A stretch of DNA of 64,000 nucleotides, from positions 1 to 64,000 of the forward strand of contig JALZVT010000044.1 of NCBI GenBank assembly GCA_023300545.1, read 5' to 3'. Positions 21,965-32,681 of this stretch are shown here, one piece after another (position 1 is the stretch's first letter; the number at the start of each line of letters is the position of its first letter). The DNA is from Pseudomonadales bacterium (GTDB taxonomy: Bacteria; Pseudomonadota; Gammaproteobacteria; Pseudomonadales; Azotimanducaceae). The notes under the pieces were generated by a model. It had not been told where the DNA came from and ran no database searches. It saw nothing but the letters and a program-made list of their open reading frames with translations. The translations under genes and the position numbers were made by a program.

Positions 21965-22906
21965 GTGGCTCGCGACGCGGTGCCTCGAGAAGACGGACCT
22001 GTTGGACGGTTTGCGCCATCCCCGTCAGGTCCGTTGCATTTTGGCTCCCTGGTCAGCGCACTCGCGAGCTACCTAGACTCGCGTAGCCAAAACGGCGATT
22101 GGTTAGTGCGCATCGATGACCTCGACGCACCTCGCACAACACAGGGCAGCGAAGACGCCATTCTGCAAACGCTTGAGGCCCACCATCTGCTGTGGGACGG
22201 CGTGCCTACCCGTCAAAGCGACAATCAGCCCCACTACACGACCGCACTGCAGCAGCTTGCCGATAAAGGCTTACTGTTCTTTTGCACCTGCTCGCGTAAA
22301 TCACAGAAAGGCTTGCAGGCCTATCCCGGCACCTGTCGAGCGAATGTCTGCTCAGTGCCAGACCTCAACGCACAGCTAGCGCTTGCGGCCGGAGATCACC
22401 GCAGTGCGCTACGTCTGCAAGTGCCTGACTGCGACCAACCCTTTCATGACGAACTGCAGGGCCCGCAAACCACCCAGCTCATGCGCGACGGTGGCGACTA
22501 TGTGGTGCTGCGGCGCGACGGGCTCATAAGCTATCAACTCGCCGTGGTTATCGACGACGCACGCACCGGTGTCACACGCGTTGTACGCGGCGCAGACCTG
22601 CTCCCAACCACCGGCCGTCAACATCATTTGCATACGCAACTCGGCTACACCGCACCAAGCTGGCTGCATCTGCCCATTGTGCTGAACGAGCGCCATTCAA
22701 AACTCTCCAAACAGGCCCGTTCACTAGCGATTACAACGGCGCACCCCAGCACCAACCTAAACATGGCGTTGCAACTGCTCGGCCAGCAACCACCCAGAGA
22801 TGCCCACCTCTGGTCGGCCACCGAGCTTGTGGGCTGGGCCATCGACCACTGGGTTCCGGCGCAGCTGCCGGCAACGCCAGCTTTTGAGAATTTTTTTGGC
22901 TGGTGA
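21965..22906 (+). CDS. gluQ: Glutamyl-Q tRNA(Asp) synthetase
   Basis: Truncated GluRS paralogue (313 residues) that attaches glutamate to queuosine in tRNA-Asp. The catalytic core has the HIGH-like HFGS in PSPSGPLHFGS, the zinc cluster CTCSRKSQKG...GTCRANVC, and the KMSKS-like KLSKQ. The anticodon-binding domain of GluRS is missing, as in the family. The start is a GTG at 21965, 8 bp after the dksA stop. The dksA-gluQ pairing is widespread in gammaproteobacteria and supports the call. Confidence 0.95.
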   Translation: MARDAVPREDGPVGRFAPSPSGPLHFGSLVSALASYLDSRSQNGDWLVRIDDLDAPRTTQGSEDAILQTLEAHHLLWDGVPTRQSDNQPHYTTALQQLADKGLLFFCTCSRKSQKGLQAYPGTCRANVCSVPDLNAQLALAAGDHRSALRLQVPDCDQPFHDELQGPQTTQLMRDGGDYVVLRRDGLISYQLAVVIDDARTGVTRVVRGADLLPTTGRQHHLHTQLGYTAPSWLHLPIVLNERHSKLSKQARSLAITTAHPSTNLNMALQLLGQQPPRDAHLWSATELVGWAIDHWVPAQLPATPAFENFFGW

Positions 22907-22972
22907 CGGCAAAGCGGCAAGATTGCGCTCTCTGGGCTGCCTTCGGGCAGTCCTGCTGTTAAGCTCCGCTCC

Positions 22973-24334
22973 ATGACACGCCTGTTACTCGCCGGTTCGG
23001 CATCTGCTGACACCCAGCTCGCAAATAAACTGCGTCAGCAGGGTTACGATATTTGCGCCGCCACCGAGCGTTCATCTCCTGCTGCCAACGATTTAACCAC
23101 CGCAGAGGTGGTGGTTTATGGTGCCCGCGATGGCGAGCTGGGTTTTTTCGCCGAGCTTCCCGATCTACCCATCATCGTACTGTCCCGCAATCCAGATCCC
23201 CGCGCTGTAGTGAGTGCGATGAAAGCCGGCGCCACCGATTATCTGGTACGCCCTTTCAGCAACGATGAACTGTTTGCTAGTGTCGAAAACGCCTGCAAAC
23301 AGTCTGCGCACAACGCCATGCAACCCAACGACAACAGCGTTCTCGCCAGCATGCTGGGCGACAGCCCCATCATGCAGAAACTGTTCGAACGAATACGTCG
23401 CGTCGCGCCAACACAAACCCCCGTTCTGATCGAAGGCGAAATTGGCAGCGGCAAAGAACTGGTTGCACGCGCAGTCCACGCATCATCAACGCGCAGCCAG
23501 ATGCCACTCATCACAATGAACTGCTCCGCAGTGCCAGAAGCTCTCCAAGAAGCTGAATTATTTGGCGACTCCGGAGGCACGATCACACCCCGCAACCCCA
23601 ACAACAGAGGCGGCGGCGCTCGAGCAACCGAACACAGCGGCCTGATTGAGGCTGCACACAAAGGCAGCCTGTTTCTCGATGACATTGCGGCACTGACACC
23701 AAGCTCCCAGGCCAAGCTTCTGCGGGTGCTGCAGTCAGGCGAAAATCGCCGGCTGGGCTCTACCAACGCACAACCCGCAGACGTCCGGATCATCTGCGCT
23801 AGCCAGCGCGACCTCAGCAAGATCGTGACCAATGGTGCTTTCCGCGAAGATCTCTACTACCGCCTGAACGTCGTGTCGCTCATTCCTCCGCCATTACGCG
23901 ACCGTGGCAAAGATCGCATTCGATTGGCCGAGCACTTTTTGCTACGCAGCGCCCGCAAGCTGGGCCGATCTGCCACAACGCTCACCGAGGAGGCCATTGC
24001 CGCCATTAATGGCTACAACTGGCCAGGCAACGTGCGCGAAATGGAGAACGCGATCGAACGCGCGGTCATTCTCGCCAGCGACACCCACATCACCCCAGAA
24101 CTGCTCGCAATCGATCTGGCCTCCCAACCGGTCACAGAAAACAGCGCTGATGCCGACCCAAACATCAGCCTGGAAGACTATTTCGTAAAATTTGTTACCG
24201 AAAATCAGGATCAATGCACCGAGACTGAACTCGCAGAACGCCTCGGAATCAGCCGCAAAAGTCTCTGGGAACGCCGCCAGCGGCTGAATATTCCACGTAA
24301 ACGCACTCGCAAACGCGCACCACGACGAACCTGA
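22973..24334 (+). CDS. CbrB-like NtrC-family regulator with degenerate receiver and no GAFTGA loop
   Basis: A 453-residue protein with receiver, AAA+ and Fis-type HTH domains. The HTH end (LEDYF...TETELAERLGIS, then LWERRQRL) and the location between gluQ and pcnB identify it as the positional CbrB. It has changed. The receiver (1-110) lacks the N-terminal acid pair and the phospho-aspartate (VVVYGARDG near 46-54), and the conserved lysine is R93. The AAA+ domain keeps a Walker A (GEIGSGKE, 154-161) and FREDLYYRLNV. The sigma-54-contacting GAFTGA loop (expected near 200-205) is replaced by an unrelated Gly/Asn-rich stretch, and Walker B ends in DD instead of DE. No CbrA gene is next to it. 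It probably binds DNA but is unlikely to be a normal phosphorylation-controlled sigma-54 activator. Confidence 0.88.
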   Translation: MTRLLLAGSASADTQLANKLRQQGYDICAATERSSPAANDLTTAEVVVYGARDGELGFFAELPDLPIIVLSRNPDPRAVVSAMKAGATDYLVRPFSNDELFASVENACKQSAHNAMQPNDNSVLASMLGDSPIMQKLFERIRRVAPTQTPVLIEGEIGSGKELVARAVHASSTRSQMPLITMNCSAVPEALQEAELFGDSGGTITPRNPNNRGGGARATEHSGLIEAAHKGSLFLDDIAALTPSSQAKLLRVLQSGENRRLGSTNAQPADVRIICASQRDLSKIVTNGAFREDLYYRLNVVSLIPPPLRDRGKDRIRLAEHFLLRSARKLGRSATTLTEEAIAAINGYNWPGNVREMENAIERAVILASDTHITPELLAIDLASQPVTENSADADPNISLEDYFVKFVTENQDQCTETELAERLGISRKSLWERRQRLNIPRKRTRKRAPRRT

Positions 24335-24943
24335 CCCCAACCTACCCCCAACACGAACATTCGCCGACCACTCCGACATCGCCCCTGATATTTCGTATGT
24401 CTTTGTTTTATATAGACTATTATTCTGTAAATCAGCCACCAAAGGGTGACCGACTGCGCGTCCAGAACCGCTAAAAGCGCCGGATTCTTCGATCTCTAGC
24501 CTATTTTCTATTTTGTCTGGCTTCGGGTTTTATTTGGGCCCGTCCTTGGTAGACTTGAGGCTTACCCGGCGACGTTAAGTCGACCGGTGGGAAGGCAACT
24601 CCGCAATTCATATACGCAGTCGCCCACCCCCCAACTGGCAAACCCCAGTTGTAGCTGGCCTCGACATCGGCCCGCGCCGCTCTCACCCTGTTTGCATTTG
24701 TGCGCTTAGGCGCCAAACGCAAACAGCAGATCGGCAAACAGTTCGGTCTCACCGATTACTCGCATCCACTGCGTTGTGTGGAGTGCCAATGAGTAGGGTA
24801 GACCCGTTGCATTTAAACAACGCGCGCGACCGATTTCGCGTGCGCTAGCCGTAAAACCGGCCGCTGATGCGGTTTGGCTTTGCTGTGGTTGCGCAAAACA
24901 AGCCTCAGCAAGTAGCGGGCAATACGCAAACTGGAAACACGCT
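24335..24943. other. Long intergenic region between the CbrB-like gene and pcnB
   Basis: 609 bp with no credible gene. The first 150 bp include an AT-rich run near 24390-24430. The middle (24566-24757) holds several strong hairpins, listed as a possible RNA. The last 180 bp should hold the pcnB promoter, but I see no clear boxes. In Pseudomonas this is the site of crcZ, a CbrB-dependent RNA with repeated AANAANAA motifs; here I find only partial matches and no convincing -24/-12 promoter. A reading frame on the minus strand (24501-24752) has no good ribosome site. Confidence 0.5.
24566..24757. ncRNA. Possible structured RNA or palindromic element, strand unknown
   Basis: Within 190 bp there are four inverted repeats: 24566-24587 (CCGGCGAC against GTCG-A-CCGG, loop GTTAA), 24632-24651 (CAACTGG against CCAGTTG, loop of 6), 24688-24726 (CTGTTTGC-A-TTTG-T-GCGC, loop TTAG, and its partner; about 16 pairs with one mismatch and one bulge), and a weaker one at 24729-24757. 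This density suggests a folded transcript or remnants of a palindromic element. No U-tract terminator is evident on either strand, so the ends are unknown. Confidence 0.28.
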
Positions 24944-26710
24944 ATGGAAGACAACACGGCGCACGAAGACGCCGACCTAGAGCACGAAGAGACACCCACT
25001 GATGCGCCTAGCGACATCATGGCGGCACCCGGAGACATCGACCCAGCGTTGGTTGAAGCAGCGGCTGTCGAGGTGGTTCGCGGACTGCGCGAGAAAGACT
25101 TCGAAGCCTATCTGGTGGGCGGCTGCGTCCGCGATCTACTGCTAGGGCGCACACCAAAAGATTTTGACGTTGCCACCAACGCAACACCGGAAGAAGTTCG
25201 CCAGGTGTTTCGTCGCTCCAGAACCGTGGGTCGACGCTTCCGCATTGTGCACGTCCGGGTCGGACGCCAGCTGTTCGAGGTTTCAACCTACCGCAAGAAC
25301 GTCGATGAAGACGATTTTCCCGAAGATGTCACCACTTCGGAAGACGGTGTGATTCTGCGCGACAACAGTTACGGCACCATGGAAGACGACACTTTCCGCC
25401 GCGACTTCACTGTCAACGCCATGTACTACGATCCGCTGGATGGTTCAATCACCGACCTTGCGGGCGGGCGCGATGACCTGCAAGAGTGCCGGCTGCGCCT
25501 CATTGGCGAACCACGGCTGCGCTTGCGCGAAGACCCCGTGCGTATTTTGCGCGCCATTCGCTTCGCGGCGAAGCTTGATTTTGATATCGATCACAGCGTT
25601 CAAGACGCCATTCCGCCCACCGCCGAGTTGCTCACCGCCATACCACCCGCACGCCTGTTTGACGAGATGAACAAGCTATTTCTGGGTGGCAAGGCAGCCC
25701 GAGCCTGGGAACTGATGTGCAAGTTCGAACTTGCCGAGATTTTGTTTCCAGCCACCAATCCAGACGATGAACTGGTGGCTCTGGCCATGGCCAGCACTGA
25801 CGGTCGCATCGCAGATGACAAACCGGTAACACCGGGCTTTCTGTTTGCGGTGCTCCTGTGGGACGACTATCAAGCGCGCATTACCGAACACGCTCTGCAA
25901 CAGTCTATGAATGATGCAGAAAACAATGCCGCCATAGAGTGCATTCGCGAACAACAGCTCACCATTGCCATTCCGCGTCGGTTTGCACAGTTCATTCGTG
26001 ATGTCTGGTCGTTGCAACCAAAGCTTGAGCGCCGACAGCCGAAAAATCTGTCGCGCATGCTCAGCCACCCCAAGTTTCGCGCAGCCTACGATTTCCTGTT
26101 GTTGCGGGCAGAAATGAATCTGGTCGAGCAGGAAGCTGCCGACTGGTGGACAGAGATTCAAAAAACTCACGACGTTGTTCCTCGCCCAGACCCTGACGAC
26201 GAAGACGACGATGGCAATCGTCGCGACGGCAGACAGGGCGGCGGCGAAGGCCGATCGCGCCGGCGACGTGGCGGACGCAATCGCTCAGGCGGTGGCAACG
26301 GTGGCGGCGGTGGTTCCAGCAACAGTGGTGGCGGACGCGGCGGGCGGAATCGAAACAACGCTTCAGGCAACACCGGCAATACGGCCGCCGCAGACGACAA
26401 CGCCCCCAAAAACGAAGCCAACGGCAATGTGGCTGACGGCAATCGATCTGGCAGCCCCGCAAGGTCATCCGGCGGCCGTAAGAAGAACAGTGGCGGCGGT
26501 CAACGTGGTGGTAATAAAAACGGCGGCGGCAGCAAAGCCCCGGCGGCCCAGGCCGCTGGCGAAGATGGCGCTCCAAAAAAGAAGCGGCGCAGACGTCGTA
26601 GACCTCGTCGTCGCACCGGCGAGGGCGGCGATGGGAATTCTGGCAATGCGGGCGCAAGCGATAACAGCGGCGCAAGCGGTAACAGCGGCGGCAGCACGGC
26701 CGCGGAATAG
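24944..26710 (+). CDS. pcnB: Poly(A) polymerase I with long Gly/Arg/Asn-rich tail
   Basis: Adds 3' poly(A) tails that speed RNA decay. After an acidic head of ~25 residues comes the nucleotidyltransferase domain: GGCVRDLLLGRTPKDFDVAT holds the GG loop and the two catalytic aspartates. The RRDFTVNAMYYDP and PVRILRAIRFAAKL segments are family hallmarks. E. coli PcnB has ~465 residues; here residues about 413-588 are an extra low-complexity tail of Gly, Asn, Arg and Ser with RGG-like pieces and a cluster of ten basic residues (KKKRRRRRRPRRR). The ATG at 24944 is the likely start. The deoxynucleoside kinase gene begins 6 bp later. Confidence 0.95.
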   Translation: MEDNTAHEDADLEHEETPTDAPSDIMAAPGDIDPALVEAAAVEVVRGLREKDFEAYLVGGCVRDLLLGRTPKDFDVATNATPEEVRQVFRRSRTVGRRFRIVHVRVGRQLFEVSTYRKNVDEDDFPEDVTTSEDGVILRDNSYGTMEDDTFRRDFTVNAMYYDPLDGSITDLAGGRDDLQECRLRLIGEPRLRLREDPVRILRAIRFAAKLDFDIDHSVQDAIPPTAELLTAIPPARLFDEMNKLFLGGKAARAWELMCKFELAEILFPATNPDDELVALAMASTDGRIADDKPVTPGFLFAVLLWDDYQARITEHALQQSMNDAENNAAIECIREQQLTIAIPRRFAQFIRDVWSLQPKLERRQPKNLSRMLSHPKFRAAYDFLLLRAEMNLVEQEAADWWTEIQKTHDVVPRPDPDDEDDDGNRRDGRQGGGEGRSRRRRGGRNRSGGGNGGGGGSSNSGGGRGGRNRNNASGNTGNTAAADDNAPKNEANGNVADGNRSGSPARSSGGRKKNSGGGQRGGNKNGGGSKAPAAQAAGEDGAPKKKRRRRRRPRRRTGEGGDGNSGNAGASDNSGASGNSGGSTAAE

Positions 26711-26716
26711 ATTGGC

Positions 26717-27442
26717 ATGGTTGCAAGCTCAAACGCTCAACGCGCGGCGGGAGTAACCGGCGGCATCGAAGCCATCGAACGTCTTAACGAGCGGCTTCAG
26801 AGCGCACCGCGCTACATCGCGGTGGAAGGCCCTATTGGCGTTGGCAAAACCACGCTATCGAGACGCCTGGCAGAAACACTCGGCTACCCGCTATTGCTCG
26901 AGCCCGCCAGTGAAAACCCGTTTCTAGATCGCTTCTACCGCGATCCAAGAGCAAACGCCCTGCCCACGCAGTTGTTCTTTTTGTTGCATCGCGTGCAGCA
27001 AATGCAGGACATCAGCTCGGGTGAATTGGTTGAACCCAATCTAATCGCTGATTTCTTACTCGAAAAAGATCGTCTGTTTGCAGAGCTCACGCTCGACGCT
27101 GAAGAATACAAACTCTACGATCAGATCTATGCATCGATGCGTGTCAGCGCGCCTACACCAGATTTAGTGATCTACTTGCAAGCACCGACGCGGGTGCTAC
27201 AAAGCCGCATTCGTGCGCGCGGCGTTCAGTACGAACGCTATATAGACGACGGTTACCTCGAACGACTGACCGATTCCTACGCACAGTTCTTTCACTTTTA
27301 TGAAGACGCACCATTATTGATTGTGAATGCGGCAGAACTCGATCTTGCAGACAATGAAAATCACTACGCAGAGCTGCTTGAAGAAATTCTTGCCAAACGC
27401 ACTCCGCGCCAATATTTCAATCCGCACCCAACCCTGCTGTAA
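26717..27442 (+). CDS. Deoxynucleoside kinase (dNK/dGK family)
   Basis: Nucleoside salvage kinase of 241 residues that phosphorylates deoxynucleosides. The P-loop GPIGVGKTT lies at 38-46, followed by a LLEPASENPFLDRFYRD segment, a DR motif in LLEKDRLF, and the LID arginines in RIRARGVQYERYI. An N-terminal ~30-residue extension precedes the first strand. In related genomes folK (HPPK) lies next to pcnB and is sometimes fused to such a kinase; here folK is absent and only the kinase remains. Substrate preference cannot be told. It sits between pcnB and panB on the same strand. Confidence 0.88.
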   Translation: MVASSNAQRAAGVTGGIEAIERLNERLQSAPRYIAVEGPIGVGKTTLSRRLAETLGYPLLLEPASENPFLDRFYRDPRANALPTQLFFLLHRVQQMQDISSGELVEPNLIADFLLEKDRLFAELTLDAEEYKLYDQIYASMRVSAPTPDLVIYLQAPTRVLQSRIRARGVQYERYIDDGYLERLTDSYAQFFHFYEDAPLLIVNAAELDLADNENHYAELLEEILAKRTPRQYFNPHPTLL

Positions 27443-27499
27443 CGCTAGCGTCAAACATAGCGACCGCGCAGTACAACGCCACTATAGGAGCAGTTACCT

Positions 27500-28321
27500 G
27501 TGAGTAGCCAAGTGCAAAACAAAGCCATCACCATTTCAACGCTACAAGATATTAAAGACCGCGGTGAAAAATTCGCCTGCCTCACTGCCTATGACGCCAT
27601 CTTCTCAGAGCTCATCTCTACAGCAGGCATTGAACTGATGCTGGTTGGTGATTCGCTGGGCATGGTACTGCAGGGCCACGACAGCACCCTGCCTGTGACG
27701 ATGGACGACATGGTGTACCACATGAACTGTGTGCGGCGCGGCAACAACGGCGCAGCGATTATGGCCGATCTGCCATTCATGAGTTACGCCTCAGAACAAC
27801 AATCACTTGAAAGTGCTGCAACCTTGATGCGGGCCGGCGCGCACATCGTCAAGCTCGAAGGTGGCGCCTGGCTTTCAGAATCAACTCGGTTGCTTACAGA
27901 GCGCGGTATACCGGTATGTGCGCACATGGGTCTCACGCCCCAATCGATTAATCGTCTTGGCGGCTATCGCGTACAAGGGCGTGATCCTGAACAGGCTCAC
28001 ACCATGATCGACGAAGCCAAAATTCTCGAAGAAGCCGGCGCGTCACTGCTGTTGCTTGAGTGCGTGCCAACCGGCCTTGCTGAAGACATTACCAAGGCAT
28101 TGAAAATTCCGGTCATCGGCATTGGCGCGGGCCCAACTACCGATGCCCAGATCATGGTTGTCCACGACATGCTTGGCATTACGCCCTCAAGCATTCGCGT
28201 CCCCAAATTTGTGAAGAACTTTTTACCGGAGAGCACCAACGGTTTGCCTGGCGCATTCGAGGCATATGCCGCCGCCGTCCACAGCGGCGTCTTCCCTGGT
28301 CCTGAGCACACTTTCAAGTAG
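27500..28321 (+). CDS. panB: 3-methyl-2-oxobutanoate hydroxymethyltransferase
   Basis: First committed enzyme of pantothenate synthesis; it transfers a hydroxymethyl group from methylene-THF to alpha-ketoisovalerate, giving ketopantoate. The length, 273 residues, is normal. The metal-binding GDSLGMVLQGHDSTLPVT, the MADLPFMSY and the HMGLTPQS segments are conserved. The start is a GTG at 27500 with AGGAG (27486-27490) 9 nt upstream. panC follows after 12 bp. Confidence 0.97.
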   Translation: MSSQVQNKAITISTLQDIKDRGEKFACLTAYDAIFSELISTAGIELMLVGDSLGMVLQGHDSTLPVTMDDMVYHMNCVRRGNNGAAIMADLPFMSYASEQQSLESAATLMRAGAHIVKLEGGAWLSESTRLLTERGIPVCAHMGLTPQSINRLGGYRVQGRDPEQAHTMIDEAKILEEAGASLLLLECVPTGLAEDITKALKIPVIGIGAGPTTDAQIMVVHDMLGITPSSIRVPKFVKNFLPESTNGLPGAFEAYAAAVHSGVFPGPEHTFK

Positions 28322-28333
28322 ACGCTGCCGCTG

Positions 28334-29185
28334 ATGCATATCGCACACTCTATCGATGACCTGCGCAAGATCACCACCGGCTGGAAGCAGCAGGGCGAAA
28401 CGATTGCACTCGTGCCAACCATGGGCAACCTGCATTCGGGTCATCTACAATTGGTCAAGGCGGCCCGCGAACAACACACAAAAAGTGTTGTTTCAATCTT
28501 CGTCAACCCACTGCAGTTTGGTCCCGACGAAGATTTTGATTCTTACCCGCGCACCTTAAGTGCAGATGCAGAGGCCGTAGCCGATGTCGGCGCTGATCTG
28601 ATCTTTGCGCCCAGTGTTGCCGAGATGTACCCAGACGGCCAGGACACCCATGTAGAAGTGAAACTCCCTTATCTGGCCAACCTTCTGTGCGGCGAACACC
28701 GCCCCGGGCATTTTGATGGCGTTGGTACTGTTGTTTTAAAGTTGTTCAACATTGTGCAACCGCATTCAGCGTTTTTTGGTGAGAAAGATTTTCAGCAACT
28801 GCTGTTGCTCAAAACGATTTCCCGGCAGCTGAACGTTCCCGTCGATGTCCAAGGCGTGCCCACCGTACGTGCCGACGATGGCCTGGCCTTGTCGAGTCGC
28901 AATCAGTATTTAACGGCCGCCGAACGCACCATCGCGCCACTGCTACAAACAACGCTGCAAACGATTGCAACCGCACTCGCCGCAGGTAACCGCAACTACG
29001 CCGAGCTTGAAACTGCGGGCATCGCCAGCCTCCGCAAGGCAGGCTTTGAGCCCGACTACATTCAAGTACGTGACGCAGACACTCTGGCCGCGCCAAGCGA
29101 CACCACTCACCACTTACGCATTCTCGCAGCCGCCCGTCTGGGTGGTGCACGACTAATAGACAACATCGGAGCTGCACGCGCATGA
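28334..29185 (+). CDS. panC: Pantothenate synthetase
   Basis: Condenses pantoate with beta-alanine using ATP. The 283-residue protein shows PTMGNLHSGHLQLVK (the HxGH-type ATP site), FVNPLQFGPDEDFDSYPR, FGEKDFQQL and LSSRNQYL, all typical. It directly follows panB. The stop overlaps the ATG of pgi by 4 bp (ATGA). panD, which makes beta-alanine and in Pseudomonas comes next, is not here. Confidence 0.97.
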   Translation: MHIAHSIDDLRKITTGWKQQGETIALVPTMGNLHSGHLQLVKAAREQHTKSVVSIFVNPLQFGPDEDFDSYPRTLSADAEAVADVGADLIFAPSVAEMYPDGQDTHVEVKLPYLANLLCGEHRPGHFDGVGTVVLKLFNIVQPHSAFFGEKDFQQLLLLKTISRQLNVPVDVQGVPTVRADDGLALSSRNQYLTAAERTIAPLLQTTLQTIATALAAGNRNYAELETAGIASLRKAGFEPDYIQVRDADTLAAPSDTTHHLRILAAARLGGARLIDNIGAARA

Positions 29186-30737
29186 CCCCTACCGAACTGC
29201 CGGCCTGGCAAGCGCTCGCCAACCTGGCCAAAGGCCATGCTGAGCCATCAGACTCAACAGCCACCGCAACACCCAGCCTGCGTGTCGGTGGTCTATTTGC
29301 TGACTTTTCGCGCCAATTGGTTAGCCAACCCGTACTTTCAGAATTATTAGCGCTTGCGCAGCAATCCAAACTCGCAGACGCAATTCAAGCGCAGCTGACC
29401 GGCGAAACCATCAACCAAAGCGAAGGCCGCGCCGTGCTGCACTCCGCGCTGCGCGCACCCCACCAAGCTCGCCCCGCGGCGGTCGCAGACATCATTGAAA
29501 CCGAGAGCGAGCGCTTGGCTGCGTTTGTCACCGCCGTTAGAACCAACCAATGGCGCGGTTACACGGGCAAGGCCATCCGTCAAATAGTGCACATCGGCAT
29601 TGGTGGCTCACACCTTGGTCCAGAGCTTGCGTATCGGGCGCTGAGCAAGCCAACCGACCCACTGCAGGTTACGTTTCTGGCTAACCTCGACGGCCACGCC
29701 GCACGCGATGCACTGCACGCGCTCGACCCTGAAACAACATTGTTTATTGTCGTCAGCAAGTCGTTCAACACACTTGAAACTCGGATGAACGCGAGCACCG
29801 CCCGTTCATGGTTTATCGAGCGAACGGGCGACCTTAATGCCATCGAGCAGCATTTTGTTGCCGTAACCAGCAACCTTGAGGCAGCTGCCGAATTTGGCAT
29901 GCCGAAAGAAAACCTGTTTGCTATGTGGGACTGGGTTGGCGGCCGCTATTCCCTGTGGTCTGCCGTCGGCTTGCCATTAATGCTCGCACTCGGTGAGGCA
30001 GAGTTTGCACAACTACTCGCCGGCGCTCATGAACTCGATCAACATCTGGCGCATGCACCTTTCGCTGAGAACTTGCCGGTGCTTATGGCACTGATCGGCA
30101 TCTACAACTACAACTTCAGAGGCGCAGAGTCGCTGGCCGTGCTTGCCTACGAACGCCGCCTGGCGTTGCTACCTGACTATCTGCAACAGCTCGAAACCGA
30201 AAGCAACGGCAAGTCGGTCGACCGCGACGGCAACACGGTGAACTACCCAACCATGCCTGTGCTTTGGGGTGGCGAAGAATCGATCGGCCAGCATTCATTT
30301 CATCAACTGCTGCATCAGGGCAATCGTTCCTTCACCGCCGACTTTATTGGCACCTGTGTACCTGACCATGAGTTTGCCGATCATCACGACTGGCAGCTAG
30401 CAAACATGCTCGCCCAGGCCGAAGCCATGCAGTTTGGCGACGACACCGAAGACCCTCAACGGTTTGTGGCGGGCAACCATCCAACAACAACAATACTGCT
30501 CGATGCACTAACACCACATACCTTGGGCACGCTGCTCGCACTGTATGAGCAAAAAGTGTTTTGTCAGGGCATTCTTTGGAACATCAATTCCTTCGATCAA
30601 TGGGGCGTAGAGCTAGGCAAAAAACTCGCTGATGGCATCTACCCCGCCATCGCTGGCACCCAGCGCTTGCAAAACAAAGGCGCCACTAGCCAAAGCCTGA
30701 TCGATCACATTATCAGCCAATCGAGATCATCCACATC

Positions 30738-30741
<4 letters not shown>
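29182..30741 (+). CDS. pgi: Glucose-6-phosphate isomerase
   Basis: Interconverts glucose-6-phosphate and fructose-6-phosphate. The 519 residues are slightly shorter than in E. coli (about 549), the difference being in loops. Signatures seen are [42 protein letters not shown], the catalytic glutamate in [15 protein letters not shown], and histidine in [13 protein letters not shown]. It is overlapped by 4 bp on both sides (panC, acs), so translation is coupled. Confidence 0.97.

Positions 30742-32677
<1,936 letters not shown>

Positions 32678-32681
<4 letters not shown>

Noticed and set aside
24501-24752. An 83-codon frame on the minus strand in the gap before pcnB
   Set aside because: No convincing ribosome site and it runs through two of the hairpins. 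I could not match it to a family with certainty, so it is left as part of the possible RNA region.
24335-24943. A crcZ RNA
   Set aside because: Right location, but no cluster of AANAANAA motifs and no good -24/-12 promoter.
26061-26756. Long frames on both strands within the pcnB tail
   Set aside because: GC-rich repeat sequence keeps several frames open; only the pcnB frame continues from a recognised domain.
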